Origin: a virus
IMG/VR virus record: IMGVR_UViG_3300031974_004478
Coordinates: 1-36,457 of that record
Length of the DNA stretch: 36,457 nt
Strand: one strand, 5' to 3'
Shown here in pieces: positions 1 through 7,200 of this stretch. Numbering within the stretch: the first letter of the stretch is position 1; every line of letters starts with the position of its first letter. The notes beneath the pieces were generated by a model, which did not search any database, had not been told where the DNA came from, and was given only the letters and a program-made list of their open reading frames with translations. A program made the position numbers and the translations under genes.

Positions 1-221
1 TGTTGGACTTGTTTATTAGATCCACAATACGTTCTCCAGTCAGAGTCGACGGTTTGTCTGGATCTGCGTGCTCGTTTCGAATTTTTAGGTAAGATTTTAG
101 ATCGAGTGAATAATTTCTTTCCGATGTATTTGCGTCCATTTGACAAGTCCGTAATGAGGTAGACAAACCCGGCAAAGTCAGTTGGAGTTTCGGTGAATTC
201 TTTTTGTTCATAATACCACAT
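1..221 (-). CDS. GIY-YIG nuclease-like protein, 3' end cut by window
   Basis: Partial gene running off the left edge; 73 codons are visible. I start it at the ATG reading MWYYEQKEF, after which the GIY-YIG core appears as GFVYLITDLSNGRKYIGKK (about residues 18-36), followed by a basic stretch and SDWRTYCGSN. GIY-YIG proteins are single-domain nucleases, often homing (Seg-like) endonucleases in T4-like phages. The usual catalytic Arg and Glu further on would lie partly or wholly outside the window, so activity cannot be judged. No good ribosome binding site precedes the ATG; a late-promoter-like box ends only five bases upstream. Confidence 0.8.
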   Translation of the reverse strand, partial: MWYYEQKEFTETPTDFAGFVYLITDLSNGRKYIGKKLFTRSKILPKNSKRARRSRQTVDSDWRTYCGSNKQVQ

Positions 222-226
222 ACATT

Positions 227-234
227 TATTTATA
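227..234 (-). promoter_or_regulatory. T4-type late promoter box (candidate)
   Basis: The minus strand reads TATAAATA, the exact T4 late consensus, just before the GIY-YIG gene. It lies only five bases from the ATG at 221, so transcription from it would begin about at the start codon and give a leaderless message. It also overlaps the stop region of the upstream gene. The box may be real but serve another purpose, or be chance in AT-rich DNA. Confidence 0.35.
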
Positions 235-454
235 GAACCGTAATATCAACCATATGACCTACTTGACGAATCATTACTCTTTCACCTTTCGAATTATAAT
301 TGTAATAAGTCTCTCGAGTTGGCTCATAGTTGAAAGGCATATTTTTACTGACACCTTTTAACGATTGTTGGTCGTTAGGAATATTCATCGGCATATTACG
401 ACTAACTCCTTCAAGCATTGTTTGATTTATTATATTGACTGAATTAATCTCCAT
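230..454 (-). CDS. hypothetical 74-residue protein with internal repeat
   Basis: I do not recognise the family. The N-terminal half contains a near-duplicate: LEGVSRNMPMN (about residues 14-24) and LKGVSKNMPFN (about 32-42), 18 residues apart. The C-terminal half is Tyr/Asn-rich and then ends in a short beta-like segment. The ATG overlaps the end of the zinc-ribbon gene upstream by 11 bases, in line with the compact operon. No membrane segment or cysteine cluster is seen. Confidence 0.6.
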   Translation of the reverse strand: MEINSVNIINQTMLEGVSRNMPMNIPNDQQSLKGVSKNMPFNYEPTRETYYNYNSKGERVMIRQVGHMVDITVL

Positions 455-599
455 CGTCAGAAACCCATGAATCTACTTCGATTGATCTTTTTTCTATTTC
501 TGCCCGACGACCACATATCGGACAGAAATTTGGTTTTACATATGTTGCTGCGTAAGAAATTTCTTCGCATTCTTCACATTCAATAATGTAATCTTCCAT
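444..599 (-). CDS. small zinc-ribbon protein (51 aa)
   Basis: A short gene between nrdJ and the 74-residue protein. It carries two CxxC knuckles, CEEC near residue 8 and CPIC near residue 26, a classic zinc-ribbon spacing, followed by an acidic tail. Its ATG overlaps the nrdJ stop codon (TAATG), so translation is probably coupled to the reductase. A link to nrdJ function is only suggested by position. Small zinc ribbons in phages may bind nucleic acid or protein partners; no specific role can be assigned. Confidence 0.7.
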   Translation of the reverse strand: MEDYIIECEECEEISYAATYVKPNFCPICGRRAEIEKRSIEVDSWVSDDGD

Positions 600-2815
600 T
601 AGAAGTCGATCTCACATGCACCACCAGCACAAGCTGCGGCTCCAAGAGTATCAACATCAGTATATTTCTTTTCGGTAATATCAGTAGACCAATCTATTTG
701 TCGCAAATTCTTTTGAATCTTATTCCATTTATGAAGTAAATAAGAATCTTTTAGACAATGCTCAGCTAACTTAATATCACCTTTACAATAGTTTTCTGCA
801 AAGTTTTCGAACCTTCGAATCCAATCTGCACGTGCAGCATTTTCTGAAGATTCCAAAGAAATATCGAGACCAAATCCTTGAGCAGTAGAACATGCATCCC
901 ATAAATTTGGGAATACTTTTAATGCATCAACTACCATGCCCGAAGCGAAGATGGCTGCTGTGTCATATTTTTTGACCATTTCTTTGGCCGTAATGACTGC
1001 TGTATTTGGAGCTTGATTAAAATCTTTATCACCTGACATTGGAAGGAAAGAGATTCCAGCAAAAGAATGTCGATTTTCGAATACAAATTTTTCTACTTCA
1101 TCCCAATCATCTACGATGATAGTATTAGATACGTTATGACGAATTCCCTTGTCAGCACAAAGTTCTTCATTTGTGCCAGCTACAACCCAATGTTTTTGAG
1201 CTTTTTGAACAAGTTTAAGGTGTTCCACACCAAGTAAAGAATCTTTGAGATAAGATCCTTTGTGCGGGATAATTGGAAACGATACTACAACATCTGTACC
1301 ACCAGCCGACCATACGGACTCTTCTACCATATATGGATTTGTTTTTTGAATTGCTTGTGTAATTTCGGATTCTTTGTTCATCTGAACATTACGAATATAC
1401 ATATTAGAATGCTCAGCATGAATGCCAGAAGCAGTTTGCAATAAAACCGAAGCGTTGCCCGATGGTTTAACACATGTCGTTCTAGCCGCTGGATTGATTC
1501 CGATAATTGCTGCAACTTCTCTGTTTGTTTTTTTGACAATCTTAGCGCCCTTCTGTAAGACTTTTTCATCAAATAAAATATCAGGATTATTCATCCATCC
1601 AGTAATAGATACTCCAAGCAGGGCTTCTCGATCAAAAATTTCTTTCGAAGTTTTTGAGAGAAATTTGAAGTCAGTATACCCTGCTTGGAGTGTACCGAGG
1701 ATAGCAGCCGCGCGGCAGGCCTTGTAGAAGTCTTCCTCGGTATTGCACATGCCTCCATTGATCTCAGTAAGATTACAACCTTGCCATCCTGATTCACCCT
1801 TAATTTGTGGGAACATTCCGATTTCTACACATGGATTAGTTGTATGTTCTGTTGATTCAACAAAGACAAAACCTGGCTCACCAAACTGTTTTACTTTATC
1901 CATTAAAGTACTAAACTGTTCTGGTGTAGCTTTATCCCGTACAATCACTGCAGAGTTATTTGATCTTGCTCTTTGTGGATTATCCATAAACCAATTACCT
2001 GTTTTTGCACTCATCATTTCTTCATCATCTGGAGAAAAAAGACAAATAGTAGCAGAACGACGTACACCACCAGATAACACAGCATCGGCTGCATGCATAG
2101 CAATATCGTATACATCAATTGGTTTTAAATTTACGGGATCTTTTTGGTCAATTACAATACCTTGAAGAAGGTGCTCTACTTTGTCGAGTGAACGACGTAG
2201 GCCTTCTGGTCCTGGTGCTTTAAATCCACCTGAGATTTTTGCACCTTTTGGACGAATTTGTGATAAGTCGAAGAATACTCTACGACCTTCATAGTCAGGA
2301 TGTTTACCACCACCGACCATATATGATGACATTAATACGTCAAGTGCAGAAGCCCAACCTTCGATTGAGTCATCTACGATATATCCTTTTGCTTGTTTTG
2401 TGCGACCTTGAATTTGAGGCAATTTGGCCACATGATGTTTTTGTACAGAGAATCCAGCACCAGCACCACATAGTAAAATATAAAATAATTCACCGAAAAA
2501 TGCTGGACGATCTGCATAAGAAGAGGTACAATTATACATTCGCATTTGGTGTTTTAAGAGTTGCTCTCCACCAAATTGAAGAGATCTTTGAGCTGCTAAC
2601 ACACGTTGTTCTTTATAAGCTTGCTTTGCTTCCTCGAAATATGGAGCAAGTTCGTTATTCTTTTCGTTATAGTAATTTGAATGCATATCGATTACTCGAT
2701 CTACTGCTTCATTCCAACTCTCATATCTATCTTCACCATCAACGAATCTGGAATAACCTTCATAAAATTTTGTCTCGGAAAGAAACTTCCGAGTGTCAAC
2801 ATGTGCTGTTGCCAT
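599..2815 (-). CDS. nrdJ: class II (adenosylcobalamin-dependent) ribonucleoside-triphosphate reductase
   Basis: A 738-residue enzyme of the single-chain class II type (Lactobacillus leichmannii RTPR is about 739 residues). It reduces NTPs to dNTPs using a cobalamin-derived thiyl radical, which needs no oxygen and no iron-radical subunit. Visible active-site parts: Cys96 in MYNCTSSY and Cys347 in GWQGCNL (redox pair), NPCVE at 327-331 with Cys329 (thiyl radical) and Glu331, and a C-terminal C-x4-C (Cys729, Cys734) that re-reduces the site. GAGAGFS at 118-123 fits the family core. Start ATG has an AGAGG site 8 bases upstream. It supplies dNTPs during infection, alongside ThyX further on. It depends on host cobalamin. 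Confidence 0.95.
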   Translation of the reverse strand: MATAHVDTRKFLSETKFYEGYSRFVDGEDRYESWNEAVDRVIDMHSNYYNEKNNELAPYFEEAKQAYKEQRVLAAQRSLQFGGEQLLKHQMRMYNCTSSYADRPAFFGELFYILLCGAGAGFSVQKHHVAKLPQIQGRTKQAKGYIVDDSIEGWASALDVLMSSYMVGGGKHPDYEGRRVFFDLSQIRPKGAKISGGFKAPGPEGLRRSLDKVEHLLQGIVIDQKDPVNLKPIDVYDIAMHAADAVLSGGVRRSATICLFSPDDEEMMSAKTGNWFMDNPQRARSNNSAVIVRDKATPEQFSTLMDKVKQFGEPGFVFVESTEHTTNPCVEIGMFPQIKGESGWQGCNLTEINGGMCNTEEDFYKACRAAAILGTLQAGYTDFKFLSKTSKEIFDREALLGVSITGWMNNPDILFDEKVLQKGAKIVKKTNREVAAIIGINPAARTTCVKPSGNASVLLQTASGIHAEHSNMYIRNVQMNKESEITQAIQKTNPYMVEESVWSAGGTDVVVSFPIIPHKGSYLKDSLLGVEHLKLVQKAQKHWVVAGTNEELCADKGIRHNVSNTIIVDDWDEVEKFVFENRHSFAGISFLPMSGDKDFNQAPNTAVITAKEMVKKYDTAAIFASGMVVDALKVFPNLWDACSTAQGFGLDISLESSENAARADWIRRFENFAENYCKGDIKLAEHCLKDSYLLHKWNKIQKNLRQIDWSTDITEKKYTDVDTLGAAACAGGACEIDF

Positions 2816-2849
2816 ATTAATACCTCTTGTATGTAACTGATTATTTTGG

Positions 2850-2893
2850 AATACTTGTAGTATTATATATCATTTTTTCGGTTTTGTAAACCG
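2850..2893 (-). promoter_or_regulatory. two palindromes overlapping the nrdJ promoter (possible operators)
   Basis: On the minus strand CGGTTT-ACA-AAACCG (2879-2893) covers the -35 box, and AATACT-ACA-AGTATT (2850-2864) covers the downstream edge of the -10 box and the likely start site. Both are perfect 6-bp inverted repeats around the same ACA centre. The arms differ, so they need not bind one protein. No repressor candidate is identifiable here. Confidence 0.4.
2862..2890 (-). promoter_or_regulatory. sigma70-type promoter for nrdJ
   Basis: Minus strand: -35 TTTACA (2885-2890) and -10 TATAAT (2862-2867) with an exact 17-base spacer, giving a leader of about 40 bases before the nrdJ ATG. 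It is the strongest-looking member of a set of five similar promoters in this window. Two short palindromes overlap it (see next entry), suggesting control of initiation. Confidence 0.75.
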
Positions 2894-2905
2894 TTCTGGG
2901 AGCTA

Positions 2906-3118
2906 TTATGGAAAATATTTTTTCAACATATCAATTTTATCTTGAGCTGCTGCAATCTTTTCTAACTCACCGTCAACTGCTTCAAGAATATCGGCATGCT
3001 CACCAATACCTACACTTTGTTCCATATAAATTTTTACATTAGCTTCAGCTAATCCAATGATACCTTCGTAATGTTTTACAAGGCCTTCTTTAATTATCTG
3101 TGCTGTCTTGAATGACAT
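2906..3118 (-). CDS. conserved small phage protein, helical
   Basis: About 70 residues beginning MSFKTAQIIKEGLVKHYEG. The reading frame is open further upstream, but this ATG has a GGAG site six bases ahead, and earlier starts would lengthen the overlap with the o-spanin gene. Recurrent AEANV / GIGEHADILEAV segments and heptad-like Leu/Ile spacing suggest an all-helical protein. I recall similar small proteins in marine T4-like phages with no known function. It overlaps the end of the o-spanin gene and is last before the nrdJ promoter. Confidence 0.65.
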   Translation of the reverse strand: MSFKTAQIIKEGLVKHYEGIIGLAEANVKIYMEQSVGIGEHADILEAVDGELEKIAAAQDKIDMLKKYFP

Positions 3119-3476
3119 CATCATCTCCATCAATTGCTGTTTCATAATAGACTATAATAGCCTGTTGTTGTTCAATATATCTTCTTAGCTCTGCTAAGTT
3201 CAATGACAAGTTTTCATAGTCACGAACAGATATAGCATAAAATACTAATTCACTGCCATTTGACTTTTTAAACTTTTCGATAAATTCGTCTATATTTTCT
3301 GCTGTTACTACATGAAAATATGGTGAAGTTAATTTTAATCCTTTTGGTCTTTCGACAATTGGAATATTTTTTTCTATAATTTCTGGAACCGTAATAATTG
3401 TCGGTTCAGGAGCTTTTGTACAACTACTGAGAAGTAATAGACTCAAGCTCACTAATAATATCTTTTGTACCATCAT
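3090..3476 (-). CDS. outer-membrane lipoprotein, probable o-spanin (Rz1-like)
   Basis: Starts with a lipoprotein signal: MMVQK, a Leu-rich core and the lipobox LSSC at about residue 19, then a Pro-rich segment (KAPEPTIITVPEIIE). The mature part (about 109 residues) is longer than classical Rz1. It begins inside the end of the i-spanin gene (53 bases of overlap in another frame), the arrangement expected for an Rz/Rz1 pair. Family knowledge: o-spanin and i-spanin meet across the periplasm and fuse inner and outer membranes in the last step of lysis. Function is inferred from lipobox plus context. Confidence 0.7.
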   Translation of the reverse strand: MMVQKILLVSLSLLLLSSCTKAPEPTIITVPEIIEKNIPIVERPKGLKLTSPYFHVVTAENIDEFIEKFKKSNGSELVFYAISVRDYENLSLNLAELRRYIEQQQAIIVYYETAIDGDDDVIQDSTDN

Positions 3477-3801
3477 TTACTCTCTTTTCAATCATTCCAG
3501 GTTTTTTTAAACTTAACCTTGTGAGATCGTGCTCTTGCAATTTCGTTCTTAGCTCATCTGTATAATCAGTTGCTGATTGTAAGTCTAAAGCTAATTGACT
3601 ATTAATTGCTTCTAATTCTTCTTGAGTTGATTCTAAGGCATCAATCATTGCATCTTTTGCTTTTGCTGCAGTCTCAAGTTTTGCATTATTTTCGTGTAAT
3701 ACTGCTAATCTTTCTTGAGTATCATTGTAATAGTAATAGGCTCCATAAGCAGCAGAAGCCATAAAGAGTAAGATACCAAATGCAATATAAAGTCTAACCA
3801 T
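3424..3801 (-). CDS. inner-membrane i-spanin (Rz-like)
   Basis: 125 residues: an N-terminal membrane segment (about residues 4-24), then a long coiled coil rich in Glu/Ala/Leu (about 28-90), ending in HDLTRLSLKKPGMIEKRVN, a tail very like Rz proteins (H-x-L-x-x-L-x-x-KKPG-hydrophobic). This is the standard i-spanin layout. The downstream lipoprotein gene overlaps its 3' end. Together with the SleB-like endolysin at 31.7 kb it makes up the lysis set, although the endolysin is 28 kb away. Confidence 0.8.
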   Translation of the reverse strand: MVRLYIAFGILLFMASAAYGAYYYYNDTQERLAVLHENNAKLETAAKAKDAMIDALESTQEELEAINSQLALDLQSATDYTDELRTKLQEHDLTRLSLKKPGMIEKRVNDGTKDIISELESITSQ

Positions 3802-4042
3802 TATCTTCCATATATTTTCTGAATCTCTTCAGTAAAATCATTTCCTTTTTACGACGTCTATCAGTCACAGTTTGTGTTTTATATCGAGGTCCCATTGCTG
3901 TGGCTTTAGGATCTGGAATGGCACTAGTATTCATAGTAGGTGCATCTTCAACTTTCAAAGTTTTAGGATAATTTTTATCACCAGGTTTTAACTTAGGTTT
4001 ACCTGCTGCTCTTCTTTTTCTTATATTATCCCATAAACTCAT
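3794..4042 (-). CDS. hypothetical basic 82-residue protein
   Basis: Begins MSLWDNIRKRRAAGKPKLKPG and stays rich in Lys, Arg and Pro, with a basic helical tail (RRRKKEMILLKRFRKYM). No domain is recognised. It overlaps the spanin gene downstream by 8 bases and the upstream gene by 4 (ATGA). Similar short basic proteins occur among virion-associated proteins of marine T4-like phages, as far as I recall. It probably belongs to the virion block rather than to lysis, but the sequence does not settle this. Confidence 0.6.
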   Translation of the reverse strand: MSLWDNIRKRRAAGKPKLKPGDKNYPKTLKVEDAPTMNTSAIPDPKATAMGPRYKTQTVTDRRRKKEMILLKRFRKYMEDNG

Positions 4043-4626
4043 CGAATTAACTCGCTTGCTGATAAGTAAATTTTTTGATTTGTTCTTATGTGTTTTGCTT
4101 CGTATATATCTATACCAAATACTGTACCCACTGGATAACTATTTTCTTCAATTCGTACTTGATCTCGTGGATTTACCATTTCTTCATAAGAGCTATTAAG
4201 TATCTTATGATTCTGAACTCTATAAACTCCTGGCGCCAATTGTTTATCTTCAAGTACAAACCATTCAGTATTTTCTTTAAGGAAATCAGTAACATCAATG
4301 TCATGTTCTTTTAAAATACTTTCTAACTTTTTTTCGGAGATTTCGCATTTTTCTTTAAGTAAGTAGAGCGCGGCCGCAAAAGATCCAAGTTTTGTTCCAC
4401 CTCCGGGGATTTTTGATATGAGCCTCTTGATGTTAGCGCAGAGGCGAATGAAAGGAGTCCAACTAGCAATATCTTCGGGACTTTCAACTTTTTTAGATTT
4501 AATGCGCTGACCATCTTTATCGATGATACCTTGTTTATAAGCATCCCAATTTTCCCACTTCATAACAAGCATACGAACAAATCGAAACGCATAGGTCAAA
4601 TCTGCGGCTGACTTCACTATTCCCAT
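4039..4626 (-). CDS. conserved T4-like marine phage protein, probably virion-associated
   Basis: 195 residues starting MGIVKSAADLTYAFRFVRML. It contains a helical middle part (PGGGTKLGSFAAALYLLKEK) and a C-terminal half with beta-like pattern (WFVLEDKQLAPGVYRV, YPVGTVFGIDIYEA). I recognise the pattern from many marine T4-like phages, where it sits among head/tail genes; no biochemical function is known to me. AAGGA lies eight bases before the ATG. It overlaps the next gene by four bases. Confidence 0.7.
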   Translation of the reverse strand: MGIVKSAADLTYAFRFVRMLVMKWENWDAYKQGIIDKDGQRIKSKKVESPEDIASWTPFIRLCANIKRLISKIPGGGTKLGSFAAALYLLKEKCEISEKKLESILKEHDIDVTDFLKENTEWFVLEDKQLAPGVYRVQNHKILNSSYEEMVNPRDQVRIEENSYPVGTVFGIDIYEAKHIRTNQKIYLSASELIR

Positions 4627-4994
4627 TAGATTTTCCTTAATGCCTCTATTACGGTTTTATCTTGTTCGAAGCCAATTATTTGATCATTTGTAATATAATT
4701 TAAAAATATTAAAAATGGTTTTATAACTGGCCAATGTTTTTCATTTAATTTTAATTCTAATATTTCAAGTGCTGCTTCCATTCCAAATGAATTGAATACA
4801 ACAATTAAGTGATTCATAATCAATCTTTCAGATAACTCACCTGTTTCGAGATAGCGATTCACCAATCTCTTAATATAAGTGTATCTTTTAAGATCATCAT
4901 AAAAGTCCTCTATGTCAGAAAACTGAGGATTACTATAATGTTTTGCGGCGTAGAGAAAAAGATTTTCTTCAGTGAGTTTTTCAAATATCAGCAT
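4626..4994 (-). CDS. conserved hypothetical phage protein (122 aa)
   Basis: An all-helical protein: LTEENLFLYAAKHYSNPQFSDIEDFYDDL, then LVNRYLETGELSERLIMNHLIVVFNSFG and KHWPVIKPFLIFLNYI. I recall the same pattern (F/L-YAAKHY ... ERLILNHIIVL ... WP-x-LKxFL) in marine T4-like phages next to the preceding family. Function unknown. Its stop overlaps the next ATG by one base (TAATG). Confidence 0.7.
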   Translation of the reverse strand: MLIFEKLTEENLFLYAAKHYSNPQFSDIEDFYDDLKRYTYIKRLVNRYLETGELSERLIMNHLIVVFNSFGMEAALEILELKLNEKHWPVIKPFLIFLNYITNDQIIGFEQDKTVIEALRKI

Positions 4995-4999
4995 AATGT

Positions 5000-5010
5000 T
5001 ATTTATTATA
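5000..5010 (-). promoter_or_regulatory. weak late-promoter-like AT box
   Basis: The minus strand reads TATAATAAATA five bases before the ATG at 4,994. It is close to but not the same as the T4 late box TATAAATA, and as at 227-234 it leaves no room for a leader. Could equally be AT-rich chance sequence. Confidence 0.2.
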
Positions 5011-5012
5011 AT

Positions 5013-5339
5013 TTAGTTAATAACTGATTTCAGCCTTTCAATCAATGTTGCTTTCTTTTCTCTACGATCAAGTTCAATACCATGCTCTCTTCCAACTTCT
5101 TCAAGCTCAAGCTTTGTCATATCAAAGAGATCAACATCCTCATCTACCTCGATTGGTTCCATTGGCTTAGGAGCTGGAGGTGGTGGAGGTGGAGGTGGAG
5201 CAATTGCTACTCCAAGATACTCATCAATTTGAGATTGTGTATGTCTACGAGCTACAAGTAGTTCGCCTGTACGAGGATGTTCCCAACCACGAACTGTTGG
5301 AATAGCATCTTTTTGATGATTAGGAGGATTAATTGCCAC
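5013..5339 (-). CDS. proline-rich linker protein with SAP/Rho-N-like C-terminus
   Basis: 108 residues from a GTG start with GGAG seven bases upstream. N-terminal part has a PTVRGWEHPRTGELL segment; residues about 48-60 are a run of prolines with Ala/Lys; the end (MTKLELEEVGREHGIELDRREKKATLIERL) looks like the short helix-turn-helix SAP/Rho-N or HeH fold that binds nucleic acid or proteins in phage structural proteins. Placed directly downstream of the long hydrophilic virion protein, with 11 bases of overlap. Role inferred only from composition and position. Confidence 0.6.
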   Translation of the reverse strand: MAINPPNHQKDAIPTVRGWEHPRTGELLVARRHTQSQIDEYLGVAIAPPPPPPPPAPKPMEPIEVDEDVDLFDMTKLELEEVGREHGIELDRREKKATLIERLKSVIN

Positions 5340-6540
5340 TCTTCATCTCCTTATAAGCTGCTGCAACTCGATTGATGATTTGTTTATCACCAACTTTTGC
5401 GTCATTTGGACGTTTTGCTGCATTTGGTCCAGCGCGACCAGCTTTAGATGCATCATCATGTCCAAGCTCTTCTACGTCTTTACCGTTGATGCCGACTTCT
5501 GGATTTCCATCAGCCTTCATATCTTGTTTCATTTTCTTGCCACCAGGAGAGTCATACTGTCCATGTGGTTCAGAAGGTGTAGCACCTTTCATATGGGCAT
5601 CTGCTTTTTCCCAAATAGACATAAGACGCTGGCGGATTGAAGTGGATTCTTTTTGTTCCATTTCATTTCCTTTCGATTTGCCGTTATCCAATTTTGGATT
5701 TACATTACCAGTTTCTTGTTTTTCTTTTTTCTTACGAAGACCTTTAAAGTCATTTGCAGTAATCTTACCATCTTTGTCATGGTCGAGTTTGTGCTGTGCA
5801 CCTTTTAACTCTTCTTTTTCTACTGCTTCGTTTTTCTTTTCTTTATCCCAAGGTGCCTTCGGTAAAGTTACTTGATCTTTAGGCTTGGCTGTACGAGCCG
5901 CCTTGGCCAATCCTTTCTGAATGTCCTTTTGGGACAATGTTTTTTCTTCCATACTTGTTTCCTCATTTTGAAGTTTGGCCAGTCTTTCTTTAGCATGCTT
6001 CAATGCTTTAGCATGCGCTTGTTGTGAATTCATATGCTTCACTGCATCGCCACGATTATCTGCTTCTTTGCCCATTTGTTGATGATGGTCATGAGCTTTT
6101 TGATGGCGAGCAATCACATCTTTTAAATTATCAATGTGTTTTTGATTATCTTCGTTCGTTGGAGCTTTATAATCGGGTTTTTGCCTTTCAGGATATTTTT
6201 TTCCAGTTTTTGGATCTACTTCATCCTTATGACCTGATGGTACGTAATAGCTTACGCCAGTTGGTCCGTATGCTTTACCTTCTTCAACAGCTTCTTTTGC
6301 TGGTACTTTTGCTTTACCAGTTAATTTATCAACAGCCATTTTTGTGCCGTGTTGACGTTTTAAAAATTGGTTAATTCCAGATTTACGTTGTTTTTCGTAA
6401 TCTTTTTTAACATCAGGTGATGCGCCTGCTTGACCCATACCACCTCTTCCAGTTTTATCTCCTGCATCTGCAGCGGATGCTGGCACTTTTTTCAAATATC
6501 TACCAGCCAATCCCTTTGAAATTTCGCTAAATCTTTTCAT
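5329..6540 (-). CDS. long hydrophilic Lys-rich phage protein with EF-hand-like loop
   Basis: 403 residues, highly charged and low in hydrophobics, rich in Lys, Asp, Gly, His and Ala, so mostly disordered or helical. An EF-hand/dockerin-like loop DHDKDGKITANDF lies around residue 255-267. The N-terminus MKRFSEISKGLAGRYLKK and the end IINRVAAAYKEMKSGN are more ordered. The composition fits a scaffold/core or internal head protein of T4-like phages, though I cannot link it to a T4 gene. AAAGGA precedes the ATG. Predicted calcium binding needs support: only one loop is seen. Confidence 0.6.
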   Translation of the reverse strand: MKRFSEISKGLAGRYLKKVPASAADAGDKTGRGGMGQAGASPDVKKDYEKQRKSGINQFLKRQHGTKMAVDKLTGKAKVPAKEAVEEGKAYGPTGVSYYVPSGHKDEVDPKTGKKYPERQKPDYKAPTNEDNQKHIDNLKDVIARHQKAHDHHQQMGKEADNRGDAVKHMNSQQAHAKALKHAKERLAKLQNEETSMEEKTLSQKDIQKGLAKAARTAKPKDQVTLPKAPWDKEKKNEAVEKEELKGAQHKLDHDKDGKITANDFKGLRKKKEKQETGNVNPKLDNGKSKGNEMEQKESTSIRQRLMSIWEKADAHMKGATPSEPHGQYDSPGGKKMKQDMKADGNPEVGINGKDVEELGHDDASKAGRAGPNAAKRPNDAKVGDKQIINRVAAAYKEMKSGN

Positions 6541-6552
6541 TTGTTTTTCCTT

Positions 6553-6855
6553 TTACATGTAGATATTAGTGCCAACTGCACCGGCTGCAGCAACAACTGC
6601 AACCCAAAATAATTTATTTAATACTGTCACTGTTCTATGATTATCTAATACGATTCTTTCTATCTCATCAATTTTACCAGATAATCTATTTATCCTTTCA
6701 AATTGATTATTATGGTGCTCTTGTAAAGTACCAATCTTTTCTTCAGCGCGAGCCAATGCCACCATTGCATCAGTAAGCTGATCGAGTTTATCCTCGATTC
6801 TTTCTAGTCGAGTTTCTGTGGTTTGAGAAGGCATTTGCTCTAATCCTTGTTTCAT
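6553..6855 (-). CDS. coiled-coil protein with C-terminal membrane anchor (XhlA-like)
   Basis: 100 residues: a soluble N-terminal coiled coil with repeated LxxLTDAMVALARAEEKI-type heptads (about 15-75) followed by one membrane segment, LFWVAVVAAAGAVGTNIY, at the C-terminus. This is the layout of haemolysin XhlA-like phage proteins, which act near holins in some phages. In marine T4-like phages similar proteins sit within the virion block, so a lysis role is unproven. Its ATG overlaps the upstream stop (TAATG). Confidence 0.6.
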   Translation of the reverse strand: MKQGLEQMPSQTTETRLERIEDKLDQLTDAMVALARAEEKIGTLQEHHNNQFERINRLSGKIDEIERIVLDNHRTVTVLNKLFWVAVVAAAGAVGTNIYM

Positions 6856-7199
6856 TAGTTATCTACTTTCGCTCCAGCTCTCCATTGATAACAAGACCAA
6901 TATCGTGCTTTCCATTTTGGTCCTGGATTCTCACAGTTATGACGCGCTCTAAATGATTTACGTCTTGCTGGATCATCTCTTTTAATTTCCATATTAGGAT
7001 CACCAAAAGATACCTTTACGACATTACCTTTATCGTTTTTAACATAAACATAAAATTTCTTACTACCACCACGAGTTGGGTTATTCAATGTAACCTTTTT
7101 ACCCTGATACTCGGCTTCTGTGATTTCTAAATCTTCATATAAATCACATGCTTCACAGTAATCGTCAATCTCTTCTGCTCTATATTCTTTAAATTTCAT
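6855..7199 (-). CDS. conserved virion-associated protein with C-rich ARYWSC motif
   Basis: 114 residues from the ATG reading MKFKEYRAEEIDDY. The frame is open upstream, but that part would be read wholly inside the preceding gene, so I use this start. The C-terminal half KVSFGDPNMEIKRDDPARRK followed by SFRARHNCENPGPKWKARYWSCYQW is a motif I know from many T4-like phages, sometimes fused to the prohead protease or other head proteins. The N-terminus resembles the shared FKxY segment of neighbouring head proteins but lacks a clear (L/I)xE cleavage site. Function unknown; probably head-associated. Confidence 0.65.
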   Translation of the reverse strand: MKFKEYRAEEIDDYCEACDLYEDLEITEAEYQGKKVTLNNPTRGGSKKFYVYVKNDKGNVVKVSFGDPNMEIKRDDPARRKSFRARHNCENPGPKWKARYWSCYQWRAGAKVDN

Positions 7200-7200
7200 C

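Noticed and set aside
2239-2820. Open frame of 193 codons on the plus strand
   Set aside because: It is antisense to nrdJ, has no ribosome binding site or domain, and its residues follow the complementary codons of a well-supported gene.
5372-5875. Plus-strand frame of 167 codons, Phe/Ser-rich
   Set aside because: Shadow of the Lys-rich virion protein on the minus strand; composition is what complementing Lys/Glu codons gives.
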